Assembly: GCA_022749755.1 (NCBI GenBank)
Contig: CM040451.1
Coordinates: 372,001 to 436,000, forward strand
Direction of reading: 5' to 3'
Origin: Azadirachta indica
Taxonomy: Eukaryota; Streptophyta; Magnoliopsida; Sapindales; Meliaceae
DNA: 64,000 bases
The notes below the pieces were generated by a model. The model searched no databases. It was not told the origin of the DNA and worked only from the letters and a program-made list of their open reading frames with translations. Shown piece by piece: positions 23,055-33,067 of this stretch. The translations under genes were made by a program, and so were the position numbers. Each line of letters starts with the position of its first letter. Positions within the stretch are counted from its first letter, which is position 1.

Positions 23055-23902
23055 TGATACGAACCCCGAGTATATTAAACTTGAGACCCAATATCTTTAC
23101 GCATGGAAGTAACCTCTTGGAAAGTTAAATCAGATTCACCCAAGTCTGCAATCCAATTTCAACTTGTGAAATAGAAATTTAGAATAAATACCCTCAAAGT
23201 AATCAGCTTTGATTGTAAGAACCTTGATTCAAGTAAGAATCAAAACAAGAGAAAATATTTTCAATTTTATTTCATTCGAAAAAATAATTCATGCCTCCAT
23301 GGGAGCATGTGGATGAATATATAAGGGTACAAGAGATAAGTAACCCTAAATGGAGTGTTTGGCCCCAAAATTAAACTTATTCCAACTTAAAATAAAATAA
23401 ACTGAATTTGGGCTTAATAATTAGCGTTAACAGCCTAAACACATAATAAACTATAAATATATGTTTATAAATAAGATTAAAATAGATAATGGGCTTGAAC
23501 AGCAACTTAGGCCAAACTGGCACATGGAATCTGAAACTTGTATCATGATGACGATTTGATTCGAACTGCAATTAAAAGACTTGAACGTGCTTGCTTAGCC
23601 TTGAGACATCATTCGAATATGGCCTTATACAAATTTGAGAAGTTGAATTCCGTAGAAGCTTTAATCTTCAGGTTTTGCCTTCTTGTACTTGTGTCAATGT
23701 TACCAAGCTCTGATTATTATCTTGAAGTCCAAGCTTGATATTTGACTCTTTCTTACACTCTTAAATTGTTGCAAGATCATCCCACAAACCTTGAATCATT
23801 CCATTCAATGCATCTTTGAATTTCTTCATTCTTGCTCTTTTAACGGGATCATTAGGTAGCTAAATTGGATCATTGCTCTTGTGTGCATCCGTATTTGCAT
23901 CA
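23055..23902 (-). repeat. 5' LTR of the complete CRM-like element
   Basis: 848 bases, same termini as the 3' copy, next to GAGGC at 23903-23907. Confidence 0.92.
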
Positions 23903-24971
23903 GAGGCATTCGCTGTTTTGTTGCATGGAATAAAATGATCCATTTTAGAAAACCTATCCACCACTACCATGACAGAATCTTTATTTCTTTGAGTTCTTGG
24001 TAACCCAACAATAAAATCTAGACTAACATCTTCCCATGGGGCGTTAGGCACTGGTAATGGAGTATACAAACCTGTATTTTGTCCAGGACTTTTTGCAATA
24101 CGGCAGATCTTACACCTTTCCATATGCTTCATCACATGGCATCCCATCTTTGTCCAAAAAAACTTATCTTTCAAGAGAGCAAATGTTTTATCTCTACCAA
24201 AGTGACCTCCAACACAACTGTCATGAGTTTCCATGATAATAGACTCTCTTAAAGAACACTGAGAAATGCACAAACAATTACCTTTAATGAGATAGCTCTC
24301 TTACCGCAAGAATTGCTTGTAAGGATAACTTTTACATTCTGCCCATATCTTGCTGAAGTCTGGATCACTTGCATATAATTCCTTCACGACTTCAAAACCT
24401 ATGACTTTCACTTGCATTGAGGATAGCAAGGAAAGTTTTTGGCTAAGTGCATCAGTTACAACATTTTGAACTCCAAATTTGTGCTTGACGGTGAAGTTGA
24501 AAGATTGAAGAATTTCAACCCATCCAGCATGTCTTCGATTTAGCTTTTATTGGCTGTTGATGAATTTTAATGTCTCATGATCTGAATAGAGAACAAATGG
24601 TTTTGAAAGAAGATATTGACTTCAATGAGCCAAAGAGCAACAGATTGCATACAACTCCTTATCGTAAGTAGAATATTTCTTGTGAGATTCATTTAGTTTC
24701 TTACTGAAGAATGCAATTGGTTTGTTTTCTTGGCTCAAAACACCACCAATTCCAATATTTGATGCATCACATTCAACTTCAAATGCTTGATTAAAATCTG
24801 GAAGTAAAAGAATGGGTGCTTGAGTTACCTTGCTTTTGATAGTGTTAAAGCTCCTTTGTGCTTCTTCTGTCCACTTGAAAGCTTCTCCCTTAAGACACTC
24901 AGTAATTGGAGCAACAATTATGCTAAATCGTTTAATAAAACGCTGATAAAAGGATGCAAGGCCATGAAAAC
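23903..24971 (-). pseudogene. Chromovirus RT end, RNase H and integrase N-terminus, cut by the gap
   Basis: Minus strand, from the assembly gap leftward: the RT thumb ([16 protein letters not shown]) and RNase H ([30 protein letters not shown]) in an open segment to 24622. Then, with stops, SDHETLKFI, the HHCC region (GGHFGRDKTFALLKDKFFW, ERCKICRIAKS), GLYTPLPVPNAPWEDVSLD and [20 protein letters not shown], ending at NAS where the younger element begins. It continues at 15986-16658. The RT palm and everything upstream is lost in the gap. Confidence 0.82.
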
Positions 24972-25071
24972 NNNNNNNNNNNNNNNNNNNNNNNNNNNNN
25001 NNNNNNNNNNNNNNNNNNNNNNNNNNNNNNNNNNNNNNNNNNNNNNNNNNNNNNNNNNNNNNNNNNNNNNN
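24972..25071. other. Assembly gap (100 N)
   Basis: Exactly 100 unknown bases, a conventional length for a gap of unknown size. Left of it is retroelement sequence, right of it is unrelated single-copy-like sequence. Confidence 1.
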
Positions 25072-26003
25072 TGGTTGTCTGTGTCCATGGAAAGAGATAT
25101 CAAATATACAAACAATTGCTTGAGTTCTTAAGCCTTTCAATTCCCTCAGCCATCCCATTGAATAATAATATTACTGGGAGAAAACTAAATCTCTCCTTAT
25201 ACAAGCCATGCCATAACAAACAGTTATAACTGATTGGAAAGGATAGAATGATGTAAACAGTTGTAAATGAGAACTTTCTTTATTTTATGTTGACATTAAT
25301 TGAATGTGGACCATTTGATATACTATCTTGTGTTGGAGAACTGAAATATTCCAAAATGTTTATTTTGCATCCTTTACAATTCATGTGGTTAAGTGTCTTT
25401 AAGTGTGTATGAACCATTGTAAATGTATCTTGCTTGTTGAGTTTAGGAACATGTAGGGAAACGCATCTACATGACCATTTGGAGTGCAGCCTAATATGTC
25501 CTTGTTATGCTGTTAACCATGGCTGATTTAGAGCCAAATGTGTATATCAGGTGCTCAAGCAAAGCACTGTCACGTGTAATGAGCACTTTGACTGATTGAG
25601 AGGTTGGTCATGTACCTTTTCCTTGTATTCTCAATTCATTTAAATATCTTGTTGAAGAAATTTGGAGAGGTCAAAATATTGATTCTCAAAGAATTGTAAA
25701 GATATAGCTTGTCGAGAAACAAAAAAGTGAATATGTATGCATTCATTATTCAAACTGCTCCTTGCACTTCTAATTATTTTACCTTGATTAGAGTAGGACC
25801 TTTTTCTGTTTATTAAAATTATCTTCAATGTCAGATGACTAAGAGGATGGTTTATTGGTTTCTTGTGGACCTCCTGCTCCTTAAAGTTGTACTGCTGGTT
25901 TCATAGTATTGCAAATCATCACTTCATGTTCCATACGCAGTTGATAAAATTGTGCATAATTTGACTTGTTTGTTCTCAATTTATTCCATTCATGTGTCTC
26001 CAG
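25072..26003. other. Non-coding sequence left of the exons of the next gene
   Basis: AT-rich sequence without a convincing frame. It is probably intron or upstream sequence of the gene whose exons start at 26004; earlier exons may be in the gap. Confidence 0.4.
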
Positions 26004-27539
26004 TGCTCGGAGGGTTTCATGCATACACGAATGCGGCGTCGTGTAGAATCTCTTATCCAGGTAGTACTTCCACTTTCTTTTGTTACTGACTCTCTTAGTT
26101 GCTACTCTGTTAATGTTTATCTATGTTAGTCTTTAAATTTAGAAAATGATAGATAAAACAATTTATTTTTTAATTCAACTAAAGTTGGGGCTGACCTGTA
26201 TTCAAGTAACATGGTTTAGGGGTTTGCATCTTCAAAACTTGTTGCTAATGGATGGGTTAGAGCCCACTACTATCGAACTGAGCTCTGTTGACTGCCCTAG
26301 TTGTGTAGGGTTCTTGGACATTTATAGATTTTGTAATAATTTTATTATGATGCGAAATTTTTGTTAGTTCAAGGAAAAAAAATACAACAGGTTTATGAGA
26401 ATGTTTGGGATTGAAGTTTTGTGGCTTTGAAGCCCCACAAGGCAGAATGAGTTAAACTAGTTCTAGACTAGTTTGTCAGTGGCTTTCATTTTTCTTATTT
26501 TATTTAGATTAAGGTTTAAGTGTATTATTAGATCATGTTTAGGGTACCTATTTTATTTAGTTTGACTTTTCTTTAATTTAGGGTTTTGGCCACTATAAAT
26601 GGGGCATTTGTTTTAGTTGTTGAGGCAGACTTTGAGATTTTGAGATCACTGAATAAAGCTACATTTTTCCCCCCTCAATCTCATCTAATTTTGTCCCAGT
26701 TCTTGATTTTCTTTCATTTCTCTCTACTTTTCTCCCTTTCTATTTTTCTTATTTGGTGCTACATCAGTTGGTCTAATTAAAAGTTGGTGTTTGACAAATA
26801 AATTTTTAGTTTTACTTACAAAATTAAGTAGAAGCAAGTAGTACCAAACATGCCTACAGCTACTTCCCCCTTATCTTGCCCCGTCCTTCTTTCATTACAT
26901 TGTTGTTTATCTTGTCATAATACCCCCAACATCTCAAAAATGTGTGCACCTACACATAAACATGCTTCGTCGAAGGAATTCGTGCTTGTTGGTTTATTGT
27001 ATATTTATATTTCTTTCAACTGACATTTACTGCTAAACATAGAAAACAAAATGCAGTCTGGTGGGGTCAAAAGCAAGCGTTTGCTTCATACTAAGCAGCA
27101 TAGTGTTTGACTGTTTTCTCTGCAACTACCATTTAACCTCTGGAGACCATTTTCAAGACGGGTTCACTAAACTTCATTTGGTGTTTGCATACTTCTAAAT
27201 CCAAGTTTTGATATGATTTTAGTTCTGTTTGAGGTGGTCAATTTTCGTGCATACTTTCTTACCAATAAACACTTACAAGAAATATATACACATTTTGTTT
27301 TGCAGGCCTTGGATCGTGCCAAACCTGATTTGGAGAAGTCAAAGAAAACTATAAATAACAGATCCTTTAAGCGGCTGGTATGTTGTGAGAATGTTTATTC
27401 TACCCTCTATGCTTTGCTAAATTATAACAGTGATTTTCTTTCTTCCTGGGATATATATATATATATATATGTAACAAAACACGTTGGATTGTAGAGCCTC
27501 AAGGATCTGAAGGAGGGTAGATCAAATTTGATGTCGTGA
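26004..27539 (+). CDS. C-terminal three exons of an unrecognised gene
   Basis: Three exon-like blocks join in frame with GT-AG borders. The first is 26004-26060 (after CTCCAG, before GTAGTA; CSEGFMHTRMRRRVESLIQ). The second is 27306-27377 (after TTTGCAG, before GTATGT; ALDRAKPDLEKSKK). The third is 27495-27539 (after TTGTAG; SLKDLKEGRSNLMS and stop TGA). All junctions are in phase 0. The encoded 48-residue tail is basic and probably helical. I do not recognise the family. Upstream exons are missing, probably in the gap or to its left. The downstream sequence to about 27750 looks like 3' UTR. The long intron (26061-27305) contains an AT-rich segment with TATAAATGGGG and AATAAAG that might be a decayed LTR. 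The exons are short, so confidence rests on the clean splice sites and open frames. Confidence 0.5.
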
Positions 27540-30097
27540 AGGCGAGGCAGAGAGTTCGGCTAGCATTTTGGTAAGAGACAGAAGCTTTTTGCGTTGATAA
27601 CTTTCTAGGTGGTTATGTTTGGAAGACTGCTGCACCTGGAAGTGCTTGCAATTTGTTGTTTTAGTTTTTTTCAGCTGAAAATGTATGTAATCCAACTTTC
27701 TTTGTTTTGTAGTTGTCTCAATTAAAAAAGTTAGAAGTCCCCTTTCCTATTTTTATTTGAGTTTTTATTAGAATTCTTGTGTTTATTAACATTTAGCCCC
27801 CCTCCGGTCAGGTTAGACCTACGTGTAGGGGTAGATAAATACAGGTTTAGTTCGCTTTTCATCAAATTAGTTGAGTGTCAAACCAAACCACACCTAGTTC
27901 TGCTATAGATTGAAGCGAAACCGGATTGAAACTTAATGGTTTGATTTGCTTTTAATTTTGATTTGATTAAATTTAAATTTATTTAAATTTTAATTTAAAA
28001 AAAATAAATTTCTCGTTTATAGTCTATATTTTTATCTTTTTACACATACTATTAACAACAAAATTATAATTTATTGAGGGCCTATTCACATATATTAAAT
28101 TGGGAAACCCATTGATAAAATTAATCTTTATTTAATTAACCTCATATGAAAAAAAACTAAACTGATTCAATATTGGTATTTATGAAAAAAAAGATTGATG
28201 AGCCTCTAAAATATAATTTAATGCACAATTTAATTTTAATAGTCTAAAGGTATATATTTAAGTTTCATTTAACATCGTGACATGCTTAGAGTAAGTTGTT
28301 GGTATTTTTTATATTATAAATTTCTTAATTTCTGTAATAATATAGTTAATTTTAAGAAATGAGCAATTGAATGAGATCAATATTTATTTTGAAAACGATT
28401 TATTTAACAAATTCATAGTTAAATGGGTAATTTATAAATTATTAAAATTAAAATATACATTAAATCATATTTTAAGGATTTAGTAGTCATTTTCTCTCTA
28501 TTTATTTTTAGATATAAATTGTTATGGTTAGTGTGCCCTTGTTATTTGCTTGCATATCTTTTCTCTCTTTTATTTGGTTTTATGTTATTTTCATGTAACT
28601 TGTCATGTCTCTTTTTATGCAAATATCAAATTTTATGTTAAGTATTTATACGCATTAAAACATCAAATATGATAGTCATTTCACATGAGAAAATAATTAG
28701 ACACTAAATATGAATGTCATTTCATATTCCATCAAATATATTTGAACTTCTAATTTATTATAAATGCATAATTCTAAATCTAATCTATAAAATTAAAAAA
28801 AAGATTTGTGTAGTTATTATTTTTATTTATTATATTTTAATATAAATTAAAAAAATCAATTTCAATAAATTAAATAAAAATAAATTTTAAAAATAAAAAA
28901 TGAATTGACAAAGAAATAATTTACTATATAGCATTATGCCATTCACCTATTATAACTAAATTACTACTTTTCTAAATAGGAATAATAATACTTTTATATC
29001 TAAATTTTAGCATATTAATAACAATTTCTCAATCTTAACAATTTATTCCTTACACTTTATTTTCACCCTTTTTTAGAAATAAATTAGAAACTAAAATATT
29101 AAGATCAAGAAAACTATGTTCTGATCTGTTATTATTTTAGAATATAGGGATGTAAATATTATTAGCTGTTACAATCTCCTTATTAATTTATCTAAATTTA
29201 ATTATATCTCAAATGCAAAATTTTATTCAATTATTTATTTAATTTTTAACTAAAAATATTTGTTAAAATTTAGGTAAAAAATAATTTAATTTACTAAACA
29301 TTGATAAAAATATACAAAATAGAAAAAAACAAAAAAAAAATTTATACAAATTTTTTTTATATTAAAACTTGTTTTTTATACATAATTTATACATAAATAC
29401 CAAATATGTCCTTAATATTAAAATTCAAGCTAAATTTGTAATTTATCATGATAAATAAATAAAACCAAAAATCAAGAGGGTAAAATGACGTAACACTGCA
29501 TCTTTTAATTTAAAAATATAATTTTTTTTATCTTTTTATTCTATTATTTTAATTTTCTACAATTTTTTCTTTCTTTATGTTCAGGACCACAATCATTTCT
29601 TCTCTTTATCTATGCAAATCCACCGTCATCTCTAGTCCAACCTATTGTCCCCATCAACTACATATACAATTCTTTTTAAACGAAGTATAAATTATTGGGT
29701 ACCTTTTAGTCATTTTATCGTATTATCTTGATGTATTTATAAAAAAATAGAGACACCCCAACGTAATTTATGATTATCCCATTTTAAGTTTACAGCAGTT
29801 GTACCATACAACCACTATATTGTCGGTCTATCGTTTTTAAAATATTTCAGTTCGAACCAAAATATATTTGAAAGGAGGAACTAAAACATATCTCAGTTTG
29901 GGATTTTAGGACGGACAATCTTCAATTTATCTCCAATCATTATTAACAAACATCAACCTACCTTCAACGTTAACAAAATTAATAAATTCAATTTTTTTTT
30001 TTTTTTTTTTCCCTTTTTTTTTTCTTATTTTTTTCTTCTTCCTTTCATGGCTACCGCAGGCAGCCACCATGATTGCTTACGGCAACCACAAGCATTG
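27540..30097. other. Intergenic, AT-rich
   Basis: After a probable 3' UTR, about 2.3 kb of AT-rich DNA with no gene that I can support. It contains A/T homopolymers and a T-rich stretch at 29991-30035. Confidence 0.6.
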
Positions 30098-30464
30098 TGA
30101 TGTAAGACGATTTTACAATTTAATAAATTTAAGAAGTTTTTATTTTTGCTAATAAATTTGTTATATAATTCTTAATTTTGTTTTTCAAATAGGAGTTATT
30201 TTTCTTATTTAACTTGTAATACTAGGTTTTCTTTATTATATATAAAGAACCTGTACTACTTGTTTGAGCAATCTTTTTCAATCAATAAAATATTTCCTTT
30301 TGATGTTGTCCCTCATAAGATTATTATTTTAACACTTGTGTTTCAAGTCATTAAAGTTAGAACGATATCTAATCTCGTTCGTTAGAACGTTTATTTAACT
30401 CATTGCGTCAAAAAATTAAATGAAATTTGGCATTCGACAAGATGCTTTTATTCAACCTGCGTCA
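30098..30464 (+). repeat. 5' LTR of the short element
   Basis: 367 bases, TGATGTAAGAC to CTGCGTCA, matching 31531-31912 over its length with many substitutions and small indels. Confidence 0.78.
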
Positions 30465-30864
30465 ATTAGTATCAGAACCTATCTCTGTATCAAATAGAGC
30501 TTTCCTATACCACTAAATATAATCCATTGTTATTTGATAGAAAATACAGTTCTATATTATTTTTGTTTTAGTTCAAAGATGTTGAAGAATTTTTTAAAGT
30601 TGGAAGGATACTTAGAAAAAAATGAGTACAATTTATTATTTGTTTTATGTTAAAAGGGAGTATATTATAATGGTAGAATATGTTACAAAGGACATAACTT
30701 GCAAGTCAAGAAGACAAAGTTCAATCATAAGATCAGATGAAGCGATTAATAAGATCACGAATCATTCCTTTTAATTATTGTTTGACACGTCAAGGTATGA
30801 GATATATTTATTTTTATACTATAAAGTTTGAGAATTTTTATAGGCATTTTTTTTTTATATAAGA

Positions 30865-31251
30865 GTGAAGAGATTTTTGGAGAACCTTTATACTGATATA
30901 AGAGATCGAATGCCATTATATACTATATATATATTACAATATGCCAAAGAAATTGAATTGCAACTAAAGTTTGACTTAGGTAAAGTTATTAAAAATGTTA
31001 TTGACAATTTAGTTAATAAAATATCTGATAAGATGGTTAAAGTTGACCCCAAAGTAGTGTCTAAAGATATGCTTGAAAAGAAAATTGAAAACCAGCCAAA
31101 AATTATACAAGAAGAGTTCTCATGTGATCTTAATTTAAAATTTAATGACATAATTAAGCATCTACAAGAAATTCAAGTTAAAGATAATCTACCTATCATT
31201 AACATGATTCAACCTATTCATATCAAAGATAAAAAGGTTATCCTTGAATAA
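30865..31251 (+). pseudogene. Gag remnant of the short element
   Basis: An open segment of 128 codons. Its first part (KRFLENLYTDIRDRM, then YAKEIELQLK) aligns in form with the capsid end of Ty3-gypsy Gag, as in the complete CRM-like element here (ARFLNGLNKEISNVV, KVEKQLKKR). The rest is lysine/isoleucine-rich and unrecognised. No zinc knuckle or protease follows. Confidence 0.55.
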
Positions 31252-31530
31252 AATTTCGTTATGAAGACAAATTTAATTAGTGAGTACATCGAGTAAAATT
31301 TGGGGAGAGTTATGAGAAACTTAAAAATAATTTGTTATTATAAATATACATATTTCAGAAGAGCCGCTAACAAGTGTAAGAAAAGGAAAAAATTTGGATA
31401 TTTCTAAATTTCAAGAAAGTTTGCTAAAAAGAGGTATTTCTTTAAGACACAAGATAATTTATTGTTGCATTACAAAGTTCATCCGTCAAACAAAACTCAA
31501 AGACGAGTTTTTTTTAAAAAAGGAGAAATT

Positions 31531-31912
31531 TGATGTAAGACAAATTTAGAATTTATTTAATTTAGGAAGTCTTTTATTTTTATCAATTTAATTTGTTATT
31601 TAATTCTCAATTTTCTTTTTAGATAAGAGTTATTTTTCTTTATTTGAATTAATTTGTAATACTAAATTTTCTCTATTATATAGAGAAAGTCTATACTAGT
31701 TGTTTGAGTAATCTTTTTCAATTAATAAAATATTCCTTTTTGATTTTGTTTCTCATGAGATTGTTATCTTAACAATCATATTTTGAGCCGTTAAGGTTAG
31801 AATATTTAATCCGTTAATTAGAATGTTTATCTAATTTATTGTGTCAAAGAACCGAATGAGATTCAACGTTCAATAAAATACTTATATCCCATCCATTATC
31901 TCGCTTGCATCA
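31531..31912 (+). repeat. 3' LTR of the short element
   Basis: 382 bases, TGATGTAAGAC to TTGCATCA, preceded by the purine-rich tract. Confidence 0.78.
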
Positions 31913-33067
31913 CAACCTTTCATGGCTGCTATGGAGAGCCATGGTGAATTGGAGGAAAAATGAAAACAAAGGAAAGAAGAAAAGAAAAGAATAGAGGAGA
32001 GGGAAGAAGAGAGAGAAGAAAAAATATTTTTTAATTTAAAACTTTTAAAATTATGAATTTACCTTTTTTTGAAATCATGTTGTAAATTAACATTTTGGGA
32101 TAGAATGAGAATTTTTAAGAGTGAAAATTTGTATTAAAGTTGGAGATGAATTGATATTTATCAATGATAGTTGAGATAAACTGAAGATTGCCCTTTTAAC
32201 ACTAAGAAAGTACGAAAAAAAGACATTAAGATAAAAAATTTGAGAAAAGACGCGCTCCTCTTTTAAATTCTCAATTGACCAATCTATTAATTAAAACAAC
32301 AAACGTACCCTTAATATTTTAACTTTACGAAAAGCCAACCCTTAATTTTAAAAATTCTAACTATTTATCCAAATTTTATTTCGAAGTACCGAATGTTAAT
32401 TCCCAATGCTTGAAATCATTATGTTGTACAATATTATGTTTTTTCAATTGTTTAATGGTATTTTAGAATTTTTAATATTGGATAATAACATTTTTGTCCC
32501 TGAATTTTAATGAAATAACAGATTAGGACGTAGTTTGTTCAATTTTGATAATTTCTAATTGTAAAACAAATAATTACACAGAAAGGGAAAAGGCAGCTTT
32601 TCTCATTGACGAAGAGAAGAGAAGAAAAGGAAAAACTGCAACACCAGCAGCAGCAATTTGAATTCTCCTTTTTGTACACATGAAGATTGAAAAATTCAAC
32701 AATAGAAAATTACCAAAAAAAAAAAAAAATTGGAGGGAGAGCATAACATATCACAGCATAAGGCTTTGGCTTTTGTCCTATGAGGATGAGGATTAGAAGG
32801 GGATGTTGAATTGATAAAATTTAATTCATCCAACATCGCAAATGCTATTGCGTTGCATTGAACTGCATTTTCTGAAGAAATAAACAAACAAAAAAACTGG
32901 CAGCCTACTTTTTCTTGCTCGATTTCTTCTTTCTCATAGCGGCTCAATTTGTATTTCAAGATTTCCATAAAAAGTGATGTGAAAGTTGACTTGCCACCAC
33001 CACATCATCAAATGTATTAATTTGATATAAACAAAAAGATATTTGTTTCTACTTTCTAGTTTCGCTA
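31913..33067. other. Intergenic and 3' flank of the DUF1639 gene
   Basis: Purine-rich sequence at 31960-32025 and AT-rich DNA; the last few hundred bases are probably 3' UTR of the minus-strand gene. No other coding signal. Confidence 0.55.

Larger units (their letters stand above)
16659..23902 (-). mobile_element. Complete CRM-like Ty3-gypsy retrotransposon, 7244 bp
   Basis: Two LTRs of exactly 848 bases (16659-17506 and 23055-23902), flanked by GAGGC at 16654-16658 and 23903-23907. A primer site abuts the 5' LTR and a polypurine tract abuts the 3' LTR. Gene order on the minus strand is gag, protease, RT, RNase H, integrase. Removing it rejoins an integrase frame of the host element exactly. 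The integrase frame runs on into the 3' LTR, a feature described for CRM (centromeric) chromoviruses. The LTRs differ by several percent by eye, so the insertion is not very recent, and the coding regions contain stops. Confidence 0.92.
30098..31912 (+). mobile_element. Short internally deleted LTR retrotransposon (1.8 kb)
   Basis: Two direct repeats, 30098-30464 (367 bases) and 31531-31912 (382 bases), both start TGATGTAAGAC and end in TCA. The first is followed by a degenerate primer site (ATTAGTATCAGAACC, compare TGGTATCAGAGC). The second is preceded by a purine-rich tract (AAAAAAGGAGAAATT). Only about 1.07 kb of internal sequence remains, with a gag remnant and no pol. I find no matching target duplication. 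The LTR copies are clearly diverged. Confidence 0.78.

Noticed and set aside
26360..26800. A possible decayed LTR (TATAAATGGGG, AATAAAG, CT-rich end) in the long intron
   Set aside because: I could not find a partner copy, convincing TG...CA ends, or a target duplication, so it was not listed.
30040..31940. Target duplication for the short LTR element (similar CCTTTCATGGCT at about 30042 and 31917)
   Set aside because: The similarity lies away from the LTR ends and is too long and imperfect for a five-base duplication; it may be an older repeat.
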